A program made the position numbers and the translations under genes. A model generated the notes under the pieces. The model did not search any database and was not told where the DNA came from. It worked only from the letters and a program-made list of their open reading frames with translations. A stretch of 64,000 nucleotides of DNA from assembly GCA_028023455.1 (NCBI GenBank), contig JAQFVV010000319.1:960022-1024021 (forward strand). Direction: 5' to 3'. Shown here piece by piece: positions 38,803 through 54,729 of this stretch (positions are counted from its first letter, which is position 1; every line of letters starts with the position of its first letter). The stretch is from Epiperipatus broadwayi (Eukaryota; Onychophora; Udeonychophora; Euonychophora; Peripatidae).

Positions 38803-39677
38803 TAGGTTTAAACAATCAAAATTTCTTATTTACATATTTATCAACTCACTATTAAAAATAAAATAATGACTTATTTAATATTTAATATTATTACATTTTT
38901 TAAAAATAATTTTATCATTTATTTAAATCTACCAAACATTCTTTTGAAATATTATTTCTCACTTGATTTAAATCTTAACTTTTATAAGATCATTTAAAAT
39001 AAATTAAATCTTTTTAAATACGTTATATTTTTAAGACAATATTTTTAAAATCAAATTTAATATTTTACATTAATATCTTTATTTTTATCTCGTGATAACT
39101 CACGTATTATTTATAAATTTTATAACATGATTTTGTAAAATAATAATTGCAACTCCATTAGACAACTTCCACGCGTGTGTGTATAACATCTGTTCTTTAT
39201 AACACAAGAACGCTTGTCTAAAAATAAACTTAACAATTGTTTTTTTTAAAATAAATATTTTTAAATATTTAAGATATTATAATAGATTTTAAAATAATTA
39301 TTTGATATGATTAAAATCAAATATTAATCTCAATTTAAATACTTATAATTTAAAATATTTTTATTCACTTTTAACATATATTTCAAATCAAATAAATATT
39401 TTTGTCTAATTTTAACTTGTCTTTTAAATACTTTAGCTTTAAATATTTGTCATTAAATTTATTAATGCAGTATTACATCATAATCATCATCATTTTTAAA
39501 TATCTTCCCAAGATCAACACAATTCACATATCAAACACTCATAGATTGCTTTAATTAAACTTATGGTAACATTACCACAAGCAAAGTCAACATCACACAT
39601 TTAAAATACTTCTTAAATTTAAAATTTTCCACTAGATTAGCACAAAACTTAAATGGTGACCCATACAAAAGGGCACA

Positions 39678-40874
<1,197 letters not shown>

Positions 40875-40954
<80 letters not shown>
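40875..40954. repeat. (TA)n microsatellite
   Basis: About 80 bases of TA after a T-run. Confidence 0.97.
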
Positions 40955-40957
<3 letters not shown>

Positions 40958-43740
40958 TCGCAGGTGATGAAGAAATTATAAGTTTAAAATTACAGTTTCA
41001 TGAGCTTTAATATTACTTTATAGATCGAATTTCATTTGCTCATGACTATCTTTGCCTAGCTAGCAGAAGTGATTACAAACATTTATAAAGAATCTAACAG
41101 TTTATTAAGCATGACTACTTAATATTCTCTATATAGCTTATATGCCTATGAAATTAGACTCAAATTTAGATCAAAGCTGAAAATACAATTATTATGGCAG
41201 GATGAACTGAGGATTGGCAGTCAGACTTCAGATATCAAGGTGTATAGAAAATATAAAGTCTGATATAGCCCCTGTGTCTCGAGAGTGCCTTTTCATGGGA
41301 TTCTTACCAAGTAACAGTTCCCTTTCACCGTACTCATTGCTGCGGAAATAGGAGACCTTTTAGTCCAGTGATGCACCAGCTCATGTAAAGGTGTGGATGC
41401 TTCTGATCCAGTCTTAATCTGAGGTAATGGGATAACCCTCAAAATCATAACCCATCATGGAATGAGAGCTGTCCGAACTAAGAGAGTAATGGCGTAGCCC
41501 TCACACATACACTCATTAAAGAAATATGAACAGCAATAAGGATATACACCATAGCGTTTCTTAAGAACACACTTGCACCGATGACTACATTATATAATAA
41601 AATTTTAAGACTCTAAAGACTAGTTTCCTTCATGAAACTACCATGGATCAGTTCATTATATAACATCTATAATTATGCTATCCAGGAAAGCTTATAAATC
41701 TAATTTACAAAGCTATCTATATAGGCATTTATAATTCTAGGGAGGTCTACATCATCTTATGGATAATTATGGTATAAAGTTATAGATGTATGCTGTATTT
41801 TATCACTTTGGCTAATATTAGTTAAATACTATCTCTAAAGCAAATCTATCTTAAAATATCTGTAAGCTTTTAATTATCACTTAAAACAAGACAGTTTATC
41901 CCTTTCAAAATGAGATTTTTTGTGTGCAATATTAGAGCAATATTACCATATGTGTGAAGATTTAATGGCTCTTCACTAAGCATTTAACTAAGAGTAAAAA
42001 ACCCCGTTTTGAACAAATGTATTACAAAACAATACAGAATGGAAAAATAATAAAATTTGGTATAAATTTAATTAGGAAGAAATGTAAGTTTAAAGAGCAG
42101 ATTTCATGTAAGTGAAATCTGAAATTCGGCTTTCTTTTAGCAAAGTCTAAAAAGGAAATTGAAATGCAATTAGTTTAAACCTGATCGACCCAGTTCAAGA
42201 CATATTTAAGTTATGTACGAGAATTAATAAAGACATATATTATTATTACCTTAAAATATGTAAAAGCAAATATCATTAAGTTAAAATATGTAAAATAAAT
42301 ATCGCTAAGTCAAAATATGTAAAGTAAATATCACTAAGTTAAAATATATAAAATAACTTAGGAATTTAATTATCATTTTAGAATAAAGCATTTAAAATAT
42401 ACCCATTTTAGAATAAAGCATTTAAAATTATACGTAACAAAATTTATAATAAATAATTTAAAATCAATCGCTTTAAGCAAGTTACAACTAAATAACTCAG
42501 AATAAGTTAAATACATAGAACTATATCAGTTAGAGATAAATTAGCAAACCAACAAATAAATTAATAAATAAATGGAGTACGTAAATCCATAAATATTAAC
42601 TCAGTATGAAAATCAATTATCAATCATTTATAAAATCAGGTATCAAATCAGATAAGATTTTTAAGATTTAAAATAAAGAAAACAAAATTACATTTTAGTA
42701 GTGGATTTAAAGTATATTATTGCTATGGCCATAGAGTTTAGATTTAGCTAGCTTTTAGAAATTAATGCATTTTAGTTGAATTATTAGTTTTAAGTAGAGG
42801 AAGGTTTTACCGCTTTTTTTTCTGCTTGCAAGTTGGTCCCATGTTAAAAGGTTCTGTTAATCGGCATCTGCACCATCATATGGCTTCCCTCTTATGGCTC
42901 TCCGCATGGTAGATCTTCTTGGGTCAGGAAGGCAAGAAAATTGCCTTCTACTCAGACTTCATCATCATCAGTAATTTTTAAAACATAAGTTTTCAACGGA
43001 TTGACTAGAAAAACTGTCTGACTGCTTCATAGATGGCTGCAGAGGCTAATATTATCGGCTTACCCCCCTCTCCTCTGTCATAGTTAAGTTTTTAGATATA
43101 ATTTGCTAATTTTCTCACTGTATTCTAAGAATTGTAAAATCACGCTGTTTTTTATTTCTTACAGCTGGGTTTTACAACTGGTCATCCACGATTTTCTTTG
43201 ACCATTCAGGATAATTTATTAATATCTATTTTCACAACATATCGTTACTTTTTAATTTCGTAATTAGGTCAAAACACAGCGAGAAAGTAAGTTTTATGAG
43301 ATCTTTTTTTTAGAAAAACAAATTCACAGGTGAAAACATCTGGTTATATATGCAACTCGATTATTTAATTTAACAATATATGCAGAAATATATATTACTT
43401 TCAAATATTATTTTTAGGATAATTACTCTGAATAAAGAAATTTATAATGTTTTTAATTCTGTTAACATTACTTTTTTTGCGTATATGTAATCTCTGGTTA
43501 CATATACAAGAAATATATGTGTGTATATATATGTATGGGTTTTTACATATACTGATACAATTTTTCCATTGTGTGCTAAGATATAAGCATACATACATAA
43601 GTAATACCTTTATGTTTAAATCTAGCCTGATTTTAATACAATTTTAACCTGATATACGAGGATTTGGTGATAGATACATAGATAGAAATACTAATATAGT
43701 AATAGTAGGTGAAACAGTTCGATTGACAGAACCAACTGTT
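40955..43740 (-). other. Unclassified 2.8-kb segment, possibly a further LTR-like element
   Basis: It lies between the TA run at 40954 and the start of U4, which in U3 is also marked by a TA run. It therefore looks inserted. On the minus strand it starts TGAAACAGTTGG. About 640 bases in is a weak TATA (TTATATCTAAA, 43096-43106) followed by GAGGAGAGGGGGG, as in the other LTR-like elements here. Two GC-richer patches lie at 41190-41570 and 42820-43080, the second with a GGTAAAA donor-like site. No coding domain was found. Confidence 0.3.
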
Positions 43741-43743
43741 TCA
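43710..43743. repeat. 10-bp perfect inverted repeat (hairpin)
   Basis: TGAAACAGTT and AACTGTTTCA around a 14-base spacer, at the border between the unclassified segment and U4. Confidence 0.7.
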
Positions 43744-45435
43744 ATATATAATTTAGTTGCCACATCAGTGCTGAAATAATGTAATAAATTATAATTATAA
43801 TTGTATAGGAAAATAAATAGTGCAACAATATAAAAAGATACAAAACATAAATATACACATATAAATTATTTAGGGTAGGTACATTATTACCAAGAAAAAA
43901 TGGACATTGGTTAATGAGAAACAAATAAATTTAGGAAAAATAATAATATTTGTGTAAGTTATATTTATATTGACAATATATTCTTATTATTACTTGTAGT
44001 CACTTTGTATTATTATTTCTACTTTTGCTTATGTCCATTATATATTTTCCAGTAACACATCGTTATGCAAAAAATCTAACACTTTGTTCCAGCGAAAAGT
44101 GTTCTTTGAGTTGAATTATCGTCCTTTGCATTTGCTTAGTGAGTTTTAAAAATGTATTACCCATTTATTCACAGAGTTTTCATGTGTATTTATCATAGGT
44201 TCAAGGAGTTTTAAAATGAGGTTCCCATTTTTTGCGAAGTTGAAATGAGTTGTCAATCAATTGCTGATTCTTATTCAATTTATGATTGAACTATTTTATC
44301 CATTTCGGTTTGAGAAAAAATATTAAATTTTCTATTTAACGAAATTGGTTGTGAAATTATTTCCATGATCAGAATTAGTTTTGTAGGTATTCTTCGTAAA
44401 TCTCATTTTCTTTTTTTGACTAGGCACACATGAACTGATATTATATAAAACTGCGATGAAGTAATTTTGTTATTCATACAAGGGCCTGCATGTAACACTA
44501 CTTTATTTTTGTGCACCATATGGTTAGTAAACGAATTGCAATTTTTTTTTACTAGCAGATCATTTGTTAAAAATTTACTTTACAGACTTTGCTTAGTTGA
44601 TTTATAATGCACAATTTTTGACTTTTCAATTTCTAGATTAGATATGTGAACCGATGGTTTTTATAATAAAATAATCGGTGAATCCATGCTATTCTGTATT
44701 GTTTTATCCTCTGCAAATGTAGGGTTATTGCTTTTTCTTAGTGAAATCATTTTATAGCTTATCAAACGCAATTAGTTCAATCCACCTCTCTTATGATATT
44801 TATTATTAACCAATACAACAAAAGCATCCACCTTATGTTTATTTGAAATATTTGATGTTTAAATAGAAGAGAAAGAAAAGTGTTAGAATTACCAAACACC
44901 AATGGAAATAAACAAAAAAGGAAAGAGAAAGAAAACATTTTAATTACTTTTTAGTAATATAAACATTCAGAAATTTGGCATTTTATAATTGAAAAATAAA
45001 TGAAACTTCTATGATGAAATTTACAACGTTTATATAAACATTTCTCTCCCTTTCTGTTTTATCAAAACTAAGTAGCTAACAAAGTCTGTTTATTTATTAG
45101 TTCTGTACCCAGTGATGGTTTAAAATTAATGCTTTTAAGGAAACAGATACAACACCTCAAGCAATACTCTAATTATAGAAGTTTTATAATAAAAAAGAAA
45201 ATTATGTTAATTATTCTAATTGTTAAGACTGAATCCTTTGTTAACACAGACTTAGAAATCAAATGCTGTTAATTATTGGGTTTCATATTTGATATTTACA
45301 ATTAATACTTAAAGTTGGTATGCATAGCTACAATATATACACATTAATTTTAATATGTTATACATATAATTATTTTTGGAGTGATTGATTTTATTATTTT
45401 AACTTAAAATTGAAATAATAAAAAAAATTATTAAC

Positions 45436-45465
45436 CTGTTGTTGAAGGCGAAGTTGTAATAATTT
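45436..45465 (-). CDS. Micro-exon A of U4 (30 nt)
   Basis: Acceptor TATTAG, donor GTTAAT, phase 1-1. Encodes E-IITTSPSTT, the form shared by U4 to U7. Confidence 0.72.
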
Positions 45466-45552
45466 CTAATATAAACGACATAAAATGTATAATAAAATAA
45501 AACAATTATCAACCATTGAGGTATCCAATAAAACAACATAATAGAAATTTAC

Positions 45553-45582
45553 CTGGAGTGATTGTAGGGATTGTAGCAGTTC
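45553..45582 (-). CDS. Micro-exon B of U4 (30 nt)
   Basis: Acceptor TTTGGCTTTTAG, donor GTAAAT, phase 1-1. Encodes G-TATIPTITP. Confidence 0.72.
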
Positions 45583-46561
45583 CTAAAAGCCAAAGTTAAG
45601 ACACAATAATAACCTTTTACAAATCCACAATTTGTAAAATTCATTTTATTTTAAATAATCATATAATATTCTTAATAAAAAAAAACAAAAAAAAAAACAA
45701 AGAAATATATATAAAGATATATACATTGTTCCACTATAGGCCATCATTTCTTCCTAATTTGTTTTACTACTTGATCATATATTTTTACTTAAGTCAGAAT
45801 ATCTATGTGATGTTATCTTCCTGAAGTTTAAAAATATATATAATTCAATTTGTCATTATATTGCTCGACTGTTTCACTCATCTAATTATATTGTTAAATG
45901 AAATTACCAAAATTCTAATTTTATTAATACCTTCCCAAATTTACTAAACATCAATATTAGCTCCTGCATTTGATTAAAGAATATTATGTTGATTATTATG
46001 GTCCACTTATTTTCAGATAAAGATGGCGTGAACAATATCATTTTAAATTTCCTGAGGCTGGGATAATGGAAAACGGTATTTTCGCAAAGGCAGTTATAAA
46101 TTATAAATTGTTATGATGCTGTGGATACAAAGCGGAACAAACTAATATACAAAACTAATCTTAATAATCGCAAGTGAAGACTAAGAAGAGATTACAATGG
46201 GGTAAATATTATTGCTGTTTTTAAAAATAATAAAATAATTTTGTTCCTAACGGAACTTGATTAATGTTAAAACACATCCATTGTTGATATCTGATAATAT
46301 GTCACTGAATTAAATTTAAGGTTTGTAAAGTCAGAATAAAACATTATTCCATTATAAATATATACTATTAAAATGTATTCCAAAGAATAATATATAGTTA
46401 CAACTGAATGCAAATTTACTCAGAATATTTAAATTTGAGTAGGATATAAGGGAGATAAAGATATATCATTGATTACATTCTTCATTGTAAGTATGTATTT
46501 AATTTCCATGTAACAAACATTATGGCGGCTGTTTAAACTTTAAAAAAAATTGTATATTTAT

Positions 46562-46591
46562 CTGTTGTTGCAGAGGTGGTTGTAGAAATTT
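46562..46591 (-). pseudogene. Micro-exon C of U4, donor lost
   Basis: Exon sequence intact (E-ISTTTSATT) with a strong acceptor (TTTTTGTAG), but the donor reads CAG|ATAAAT instead of CAG|GT. It would be skipped. Skipping a 30-nt phase 1-1 exon keeps the frame. Confidence 0.65.
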
Positions 46592-46834
46592 CTACAAAAA
46601 CAATAAACAAAAAAAGTATAAACAAATTTACATAAACCTTATATACATCAATAAGATTACAGAGAGTACATTAAAATAATATGTTTGTAAACTTAGAATA
46701 ACAAAAAATAACAATCGAAAAACAATTTTTGCCATTTAATAAATGATAATCTTTGAAATTAATTTAAGTCAATGAAAATATAATTTTTTGTTAATAATGA
46801 CAAAATATTATACCTATTCTATATTTCCAGCTAA

Positions 46835-47151
<317 letters not shown>

Positions 47152-47782
47152 TGTTGATACGAAGATTTTCATGGGTTCCATATATAAAAGACCTATTTTG
47201 CGGGTTCATCATTGTTAAAAAATTTAAATATTGATATTACCCACGACTTGATCACACAAATCATCCACTGGGTGATAAAAGGCAGAAAGACGGTTGTAGA
47301 GGCGCTACTTTCATTGATTTGAAAATAAAACGTTAAAGTTCCACCAAATAGCAATAATGTTAAATTAAGAATGTTTTATATAAGAATTTCTCTCTCTTTC
47401 TGTTTTTATCAAAACTAAGTAGGTAACAAACTCTGTGTATTTATTATTTCTGTACCCAATGATGATTTGTGATTAATGCTTTTAAGGAAACAGACACAAC
47501 ACCTCCAGAAATACTCAAATTATAGAGATTATATAATAAAAAAGAAAATTCTGTTAATTATTCTAATTGTTATAACTGAATCCTTTGTTAACAGAATTTT
47601 AGAAATGAAATGCTATTAATTATTGGCTTCATATTTGATATTTACAATTAATACTTAATGCTGGTATGCATAGCTACAATATATACATATTAATTATAAT
47701 ACTTTATGTATAGAATTAATTTTGTGGTGAGTAATTTTATTATTTTAACTTAAAATTTAAATAAAAAAATAAATTTGTTAAC

Positions 47783-47812
47783 CTGTTGTTGAAGGCGAAG
47801 TTGTAATAATTT
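47783..47812 (-). CDS. Micro-exon A of U5 (30 nt)
   Basis: Acceptor TATTAG, donor GTTAAC, phase 1-1. Encodes E-IITTSPSTT, identical to U4. Confidence 0.72.
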
Positions 47813-47899
47813 CTAATATAAACGACATAAAATGTATAATAAAATAAAACAATTATCAACCATTGAGGTATCCAATAAAACAACATAATAGAAATTTAC

Positions 47900-47929
47900 C
47901 TGGAGTGATTGTAGGGATTGTAGCAGTTC
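47900..47929 (-). CDS. Micro-exon B of U5 (30 nt)
   Basis: Acceptor TTTGGCTTTTAG, donor GTAAAT. Encodes G-TATIPTITP. Confidence 0.72.
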
Positions 47930-48899
47930 CTAAAAGCCAAAGTTAAGACACAATAATAATCTTTTACAAATCCACAATTTGTAAAATTCATTTTATTTTA
48001 AATAATCATATAATATTCTTAATAATAAAAAAAAAACAAAGAAATATATATAAAGATATTTGCATTGTTCCACTACAGGACATCATTTCTTCCTAATTTG
48101 TTTTACTACTTGATCATATATTTTTACTTAAGTCAGAATATCTATGTAATGTTATCTTCCTGAAGTTTAAAAAATATATAATTCAATTTGTCATTATATT
48201 GCTCGACTGTTTCACTCATCTAATTATATTGTTAAATGAAATTACCAAAATTCTAATTTTATTAATACCTTCCCAAATTTACTAAACATCAATATTAGCT
48301 CCTGCATTTGATTAAAGAATATTATGTTGATTATTATGATCCACTTATTTTCAGATAAAGATGGCGTGAACAATATCATTTTAAATTTCCTGAGGCTGGG
48401 ATAATGGAAAACGGTATTTTCGCAAAGGCAGTTATAAATTATAAATTGTTATGATGCTGTGGATACAGAGCGGAACAAACTAATATACAAAACTAATCTT
48501 AATAATCGCAAGTGAAGACTAAGAAGAGATTACAATGGGGTAAATATTATTGCTGTTTTTAAAAATAATAAAATAATTTTGTTCCTAACGGAACTTGATT
48601 AATGTTAAAACACATCCATTGTTGATATCTGATAATATGTCACTGAATTAAATTTAAGGTTTGTAAAGTCAGAATAAAACATTATTCCATTATAAATATA
48701 TACTATTAAAATGTATTCCAAAGAATAATATATAGTTACAACTGAATGCAAATTTACTCAGAATATTTAAATTTGAGTAGGATATAAGGGAGATAAAGAT
48801 ATATCATTGATTACATTCTTCATTGTAAGTATGTATTTAATTTCCATGTAACAAACATTATGGCGGCTGTTTAAACTTTAAAAAAAAATGTATATTTAT

Positions 48900-48929
48900 C
48901 TGTTGTTGCAGAGGTGGTTGTAGAAATTT
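48900..48929 (-). pseudogene. Micro-exon C of U5, donor lost
   Basis: Same exon and same CAG|ATAAAT donor change as in U4 and U6. Confidence 0.65.
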
Positions 48930-49171
48930 CTACAAAAACAATAAACAAAAAAAGTATAAACAAATTTACATAAACCTTATATACATCAATAAGATTACAG
49001 AGAGTACATTAAAATAATATGTTTGTAAACTTAGAATAACAAAAAATAACAATCGAAAAACAATTTTTGCCATTTAATAAATGATAATCTTTGAAATTAA
49101 TTTAAGTCAATGAAAATATAATTTTTTGTTAATAATGACAAAATATTATACCTATTCTATATTTCCAGCTA

Positions 49172-49508
<337 letters not shown>

Positions 49509-50139
49509 ATGTTGATACGAAGATTTTCATGGGTTCCATATATAAAAGACCTATTTTGCGGGTTCATCATTGTTAAAAAATTTAAATATTGATATTACCC
49601 ACGACTTGATCACACAAATCATCCACTGGGTGATAAAAGGCAGAAAGACGGTTGTAGAGGCGCTACTTTCATTGATTTGAAAATAAAACGTTAAAGTTCC
49701 ACCAAATAGCAATAATGTTAAATTAAGAATGTTTTATATAAGAATTTCTCTCTCTTTCTGTTTTTATCAAAACTAAGTAGCTAACAAACTCTGTGTATTT
49801 ATTATTTCTGTACCCAATGATGATTTGTGATTAATGCTTTTAAGGAAACAGACACAAACCTCCAGCAATACTCAAATTATAGAGATTATATAATAAAAAA
49901 GAAAATTCTGTTAATTATTCTAATTGTTATAACTGAATCCTTTGTTAACAGAATTTTAGAAATGAAATGCTATTAATTATTGGCTTCATATTTGATATTT
50001 ACAATTAATACTTAATGCTGGTATGCATAGCTACAATATATACATATTAATTATAATACTTTATGTATAGAATTAATTTTGTGGTGAGTAATTTTATTAT
50101 TTTAACTTAAAATTTAAATAAAAAAATAAATTTGTTAAC

Positions 50140-50169
50140 CTGTTGTTGAAGGCGAAGTTGTAATAATTT
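50140..50169 (-). CDS. Micro-exon A of U6 (30 nt)
   Basis: Acceptor TATTAG, donor GTTAAC, phase 1-1. Encodes E-IITTSPSTT. Confidence 0.72.
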
Positions 50170-50256
50170 CTAATATAAACGACATAAAATGTATAATAAA
50201 ATAAAACAATTATCAACCATTGAGGTATCCAATAAAACAACATAATAGAAATTTAC

Positions 50257-50286
50257 CTGGAGTGATTGTAGGGATTGTAGCAGTTC
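50257..50286 (-). CDS. Micro-exon B of U6 (30 nt)
   Basis: Acceptor TTTGGCTTTTAG, donor GTAAAT. Encodes G-TATIPTITP. Confidence 0.72.
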
Positions 50287-51255
50287 CTAAAAGCCAAAGT
50301 TAAGACACAATAATAACCTTTTACAAATCCACAATTTGTAAAATTCATTTTATTTTAAATAATCATATAATATTCTTAATAATAAAAAAAAACAAAGAAA
50401 TATATATAAAGATATTTGCATTGTTCCACTACAGGACATCATTTCTTCCTAATTTGTTTTACTACTTGATCATATATTTTTACTTAAGTCAGAATATCTA
50501 TGTAATGTTATCTTCCTGAAGTTTAAAAAATATATAATTCAATTTGTCATTATATTGCTCGACTGTTTCACTCATCTAATTATATTGTTAAATGAAATTA
50601 CCAAAATTCTAATTTTATTAATACCTTCCCAAATTTACTAAACATCAATATTAGCTCCTGCATTTGATTAAAGAATATTATGTTGATTATTATGATCCAC
50701 TTATTTTCAGATAAAGATGGCGTGAACAATATCATTTTAAATTTCCTGAGGCTGGGATAATGGAAAACGGTATTTTCGCAAAGGCAGTTATAAATTATAA
50801 ATTGTTATGATGCTGTGGATACAGAGCGGAACAAACTAATATACAAAACTAATCTTAATAATCGCAAGTGAAGACTAAGAAGAGATTACAATGGGGTAAA
50901 TATTATTGCTGTTTTTAAAAATAATAAAATAATTTTGTTCCTAACGGAACTTGATTAATGTTAAAACATATCCATTGTTGATATCTGATAATATGTCACT
51001 GAATTAAATTTAAGGTTTGTAAAGTCAGAATAAAACATTATTCCATTATAAATATATACTATTAAAATGTATTCCAAAGAATAATATATAGTTACAACTG
51101 AATGCAAATTTACTCAGAATATTTAAATTTGAGTAGGATATAAGGGAGATAAAGATATATCATTGATTACATTCTTCATTGTAAGTATGTATTTAATTTC
51201 CATGTAACAAACATTATGGCGGCTGTTTAAACTTAAAAAAAAATTGTATATTTAT

Positions 51256-51285
51256 CTGTTGTTGCAGAGGTGGTTGTAGAAATTT
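51256..51285 (-). pseudogene. Micro-exon C of U6, donor lost
   Basis: CAG|ATAAAT in place of a GT donor. Exon and acceptor intact. Confidence 0.65.
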
Positions 51286-51527
51286 CTACAAAAACAATAA
51301 ACAAAAAAAGTATAAACAAATTTACATAAACCTTATATACATCAATAAGATTACAGAGAGTACATTAAAATAATATGTTTGTAAACTTAGAATAACAAAA
51401 AATAACAATCGAAAAACAATTTTTGCCATTTAATAAATGATAATCTTTGAAATTAATTTAAGTCAATGAAAATATAATTTTTTGTTAATAATGACAAAAT
51501 ATTATACCTATTCTATATTTCCAGCTA

Positions 51528-51857
<330 letters not shown>

Positions 51858-52488
51858 TGTTGATACGAAGATTTTCATGGGTTCCATATATAAAAGACCT
51901 ATTTTGCGGGTTCATCATTGTTAAAAAATTTAAATATTGATATTACCCACGACTTGATCACACAAATCATCCACTGGGTGATAAAAGGCAGAAAGACGGT
52001 TGTAGAGGCGCTACTTTCATTGATTTGAAAATAAAACGTTAAAGTTCCACCAAATAGCAATAATGTTAAATTAAGAATGTTTTATATAAGAATTTCTCTC
52101 TCTTTCTGTTTTTATCAAAACTAAGTAGCTAACAAACTCTGTGTATTTATTATTTCTGTACCCAATGATGATTTGTGATTAATGCTTTTAAGGAAACAGA
52201 CACAACACTTCCAGCAATACTCAAATTATAGAGATTATATAATAAAAAAGAAAATTCTGTTAATTATTCTAATTGTTATAACTGAATCCTTTGTTAACAG
52301 AATTTTAGAAATAAAATGCTATTAATTATTGGCTTCATATTTGATATTTACAATTAATACTTAATGCTGGTATGCATAGCTACAATATATACATATTAAT
52401 TATAATACTTTATGTATAGAATTAATTTTGTGGTGAGTAATTTTATTATTTTAACTTAAAATTTAAATAAAAAAATAAATTTGTTAAC

Positions 52489-52518
52489 CTGTTGTTGAAG
52501 GCGAAGTTGTAATAATTT
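52489..52518 (-). CDS. Micro-exon A of U7 (30 nt)
   Basis: Acceptor TATTAG, donor GTTAAC, phase 1-1. Encodes E-IITTSPSTT. Confidence 0.72.
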
Positions 52519-52605
52519 CTAATATAAACGACATAAAATGTATAATAAAATAAAACAATTATCAACCATTGAGGTATCCAATAAAACAACATAATAGAAA
52601 TTTAC

Positions 52606-52635
52606 CTGGAGTGATTGTAGGGATTGTAGCAGTTC
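52606..52635 (-). CDS. Micro-exon B of U7 (30 nt)
   Basis: Acceptor TTTGGCTTTTAG, donor GTAAAT. Encodes G-TATIPTITP. Confidence 0.72.
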
Positions 52636-53599
52636 CTAAAAGCCAAAGTTAAGACACAATAATAACCTTTTACAAATCCACAATTTGTAAAATTCATTTT
52701 ATTTTAAATAATCATATAATATTTTTAATAATAAAAAAAAACAAAGAAATATATATAAAGATATTTGCATTGTTCCACTATAGGACATCATTTCTTCCTA
52801 ATTTGTTTTACTACTTGATCATATATTTTTTACTTAAGTCAGAATATCTATGTAATGTTATCTTCCTGAAGTTTAAAAAATATATAATTCAATTTGTCAT
52901 TATATTGCTCGACTGTTTCACTCATCTAATTATATTGTTAAATGAAATTACCAAAATTCTAATTTTATTAATACATTCCCAAATTTACCGAACATCAATA
53001 TTAGCTCCTGCATTTGATTAAAGAATATTATGTTGATTATTATGGTCCACTTATTTTCAGATAAAGATGGCATGAACAATACAATATCATCTTAAATTTC
53101 ATGAGGATGGGATAATGGAAAACGGTATTGTCACAAAGGCAGTTATAAATTATAAACTGATCTCATGCTGTGGATACAAAGCGAAACAAACTAATGTACA
53201 AAACTAATCTTAATAATCGCAAGTGAATACTAAGAAGAGATTACAATGGGGTAAATATTATTGCTGTTTTTAAAAATAATAAAATAATTTTGAACTTGAA
53301 TAATATTAAAACACATCCATTGTTGATATCTGATAATATGTCACTGAATTAAATTTAAGGTTTGTAAAGTTAGAATGACACCTTATTCCATAATAAATAT
53401 ATACTATTAAAATGTATTCCAAAGAATGACATATAGTTACAACTGAATGCAAATTTACTCAGAATATTTAAATTTGAATAAGATATAAGGGGGATAAAGA
53501 TATATCATTAATTACATTCTACATTGTAAATATGTATTTAATTTTCATGTAACAAATATTATTGGAGGCTGTTTAAGCTTAAAAAAATTGTATATTTAC

Positions 53600-53629
53600 C
53601 TGTTGTTGCAGTGGTGGTTGTAGAAATTT
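53600..53629 (-). CDS. Micro-exon C of U7 (30 nt)
   Basis: Acceptor TTTTTGTAG, donor CAG|GTAAAT intact, phase 1-1. Encodes E-ISTTTTATT. It is the only C exon with a GT donor in the U4-U7 cluster. Confidence 0.72.
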
Positions 53630-53912
53630 CTACAAAAACAATAAACAAAAAAAGTATAAACAAATTTACATAAACCTTATATACATCAACAAGATTACAG
53701 AGAGTACATTAAAATAATATGTTTGTAAACTTGGAATAATTTAAAAAATAGCAACTGAAAACCAATTTTTACCATTTAATAAACGATAATCTTGGAAATT
53801 AATTTAAGCCCATGTAAATATAAATTTTTGTTAATAATAACAAAAAAATATACCTATTCTATATTTCAGGCTAATTATAAATATATAATTATATTCATAT
53901 ATACCTCAAAGG

Positions 53913-53913
<1 letters not shown>

Positions 53914-53988
<75 letters not shown>

Positions 53989-53992
53989 TCAA

Positions 53993-54051
<59 letters not shown>
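53914..54051. repeat. (TA)n microsatellites
   Basis: Two TA runs separated by AAATTCAAAATAA at 53985-53997. A third run is at 54240-54292. The 54052-54239 stretch between them shows nothing recognisable. Confidence 0.96.
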
Positions 54052-54057
<6 letters not shown>

Positions 54058-54235
54058 ACGAAACCATGGTCATGGGTTTGGGAAAGGGTTTCTGACAGAG
54101 ATATTTTAAGTGCTGGCTCTGGCTAAGCATTTATCATAAAGCTTGTAGAGGAATTGGCAATCCTCCCTATTTATAACTTCCAAGCTTAAGAGATAGTGTC
54201 ATGTGATCTATGAATTGATATATGACTCTTATTTT

Positions 54236-54299
<64 letters not shown>

Positions 54300-54729
54300 T
54301 AATTCAATAAAATTATTTAATAAGACAACTTTTATAATAATATTATGTTTAATAAACATCACCAACCCAGATTTTGCCCCTATATTGGAGCCTTATCAAG
54401 ATGTAAATACATTCAAGTAATTAAATATGTAAAGAAGTATTGTGAGAGGATATGCTATGAATCTTTGTATATACAAGAGAATTTTGTAAAATGTATGAAT
54501 ATAGTTAAAGGTCATGTAAAATTGGCTGGAAAATGAGTGTTATTAGATAGCTGGAAAATTTAATTTAATTATAATTATAGGTAAATTATATGTATATATT
54601 TATATAGATAATTATCATTCTAATTATGTTGAGTTTCAATTATTAAATATAGTTATAATATGTAAAAAAGAGAAAATTAGGAAATTTATAAATAATATTA
54701 AAATATAAATATGTGATCATATAATGTAA

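Larger units (their letters stand above)
35444..39677 (-). mobile_element. LTR-like element copy 2 (TGTRCCCTT family, 4.2 kb)
   Basis: Colinear with copy 1 (7147-11482) throughout and much closer to copy 3. Minus-strand start TGTGCCCTTTTGTATGGGTC, end AAGTAAGGGTACA, with TA runs outside. It has a CCAAT/TATATAAG promoter at 38769-38802 and the longest version of the METS ORF. No retroviral-type genes were found. Confidence 0.75.
52077..53913 (-). repeat. Micro-exon unit U7 (exons A, B, C)
   Basis: Continues the U4-U6 series but diverges right of about 53040. Exon C keeps its GT donor, and the (CTAT)n block is replaced by (TA)n from 53914. It is the most upstream unit for minus-strand transcription. 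Confidence 0.85.

Noticed and set aside
46560-46562. AT-AC (U12-type) intron at exon C of U4-U6
   Set aside because: The donor reads ATAAAT, not the ATATCCTT of U12 introns, and the other units have an ordinary GT at the same place. Simple mutation is more likely.
54345-54536. Plus-strand 63-codon frame starting MFNKHHQPRF
   Set aside because: It begins within the 118-bp inverted end, which is a structural repeat. The inverted partner does not keep the frame.
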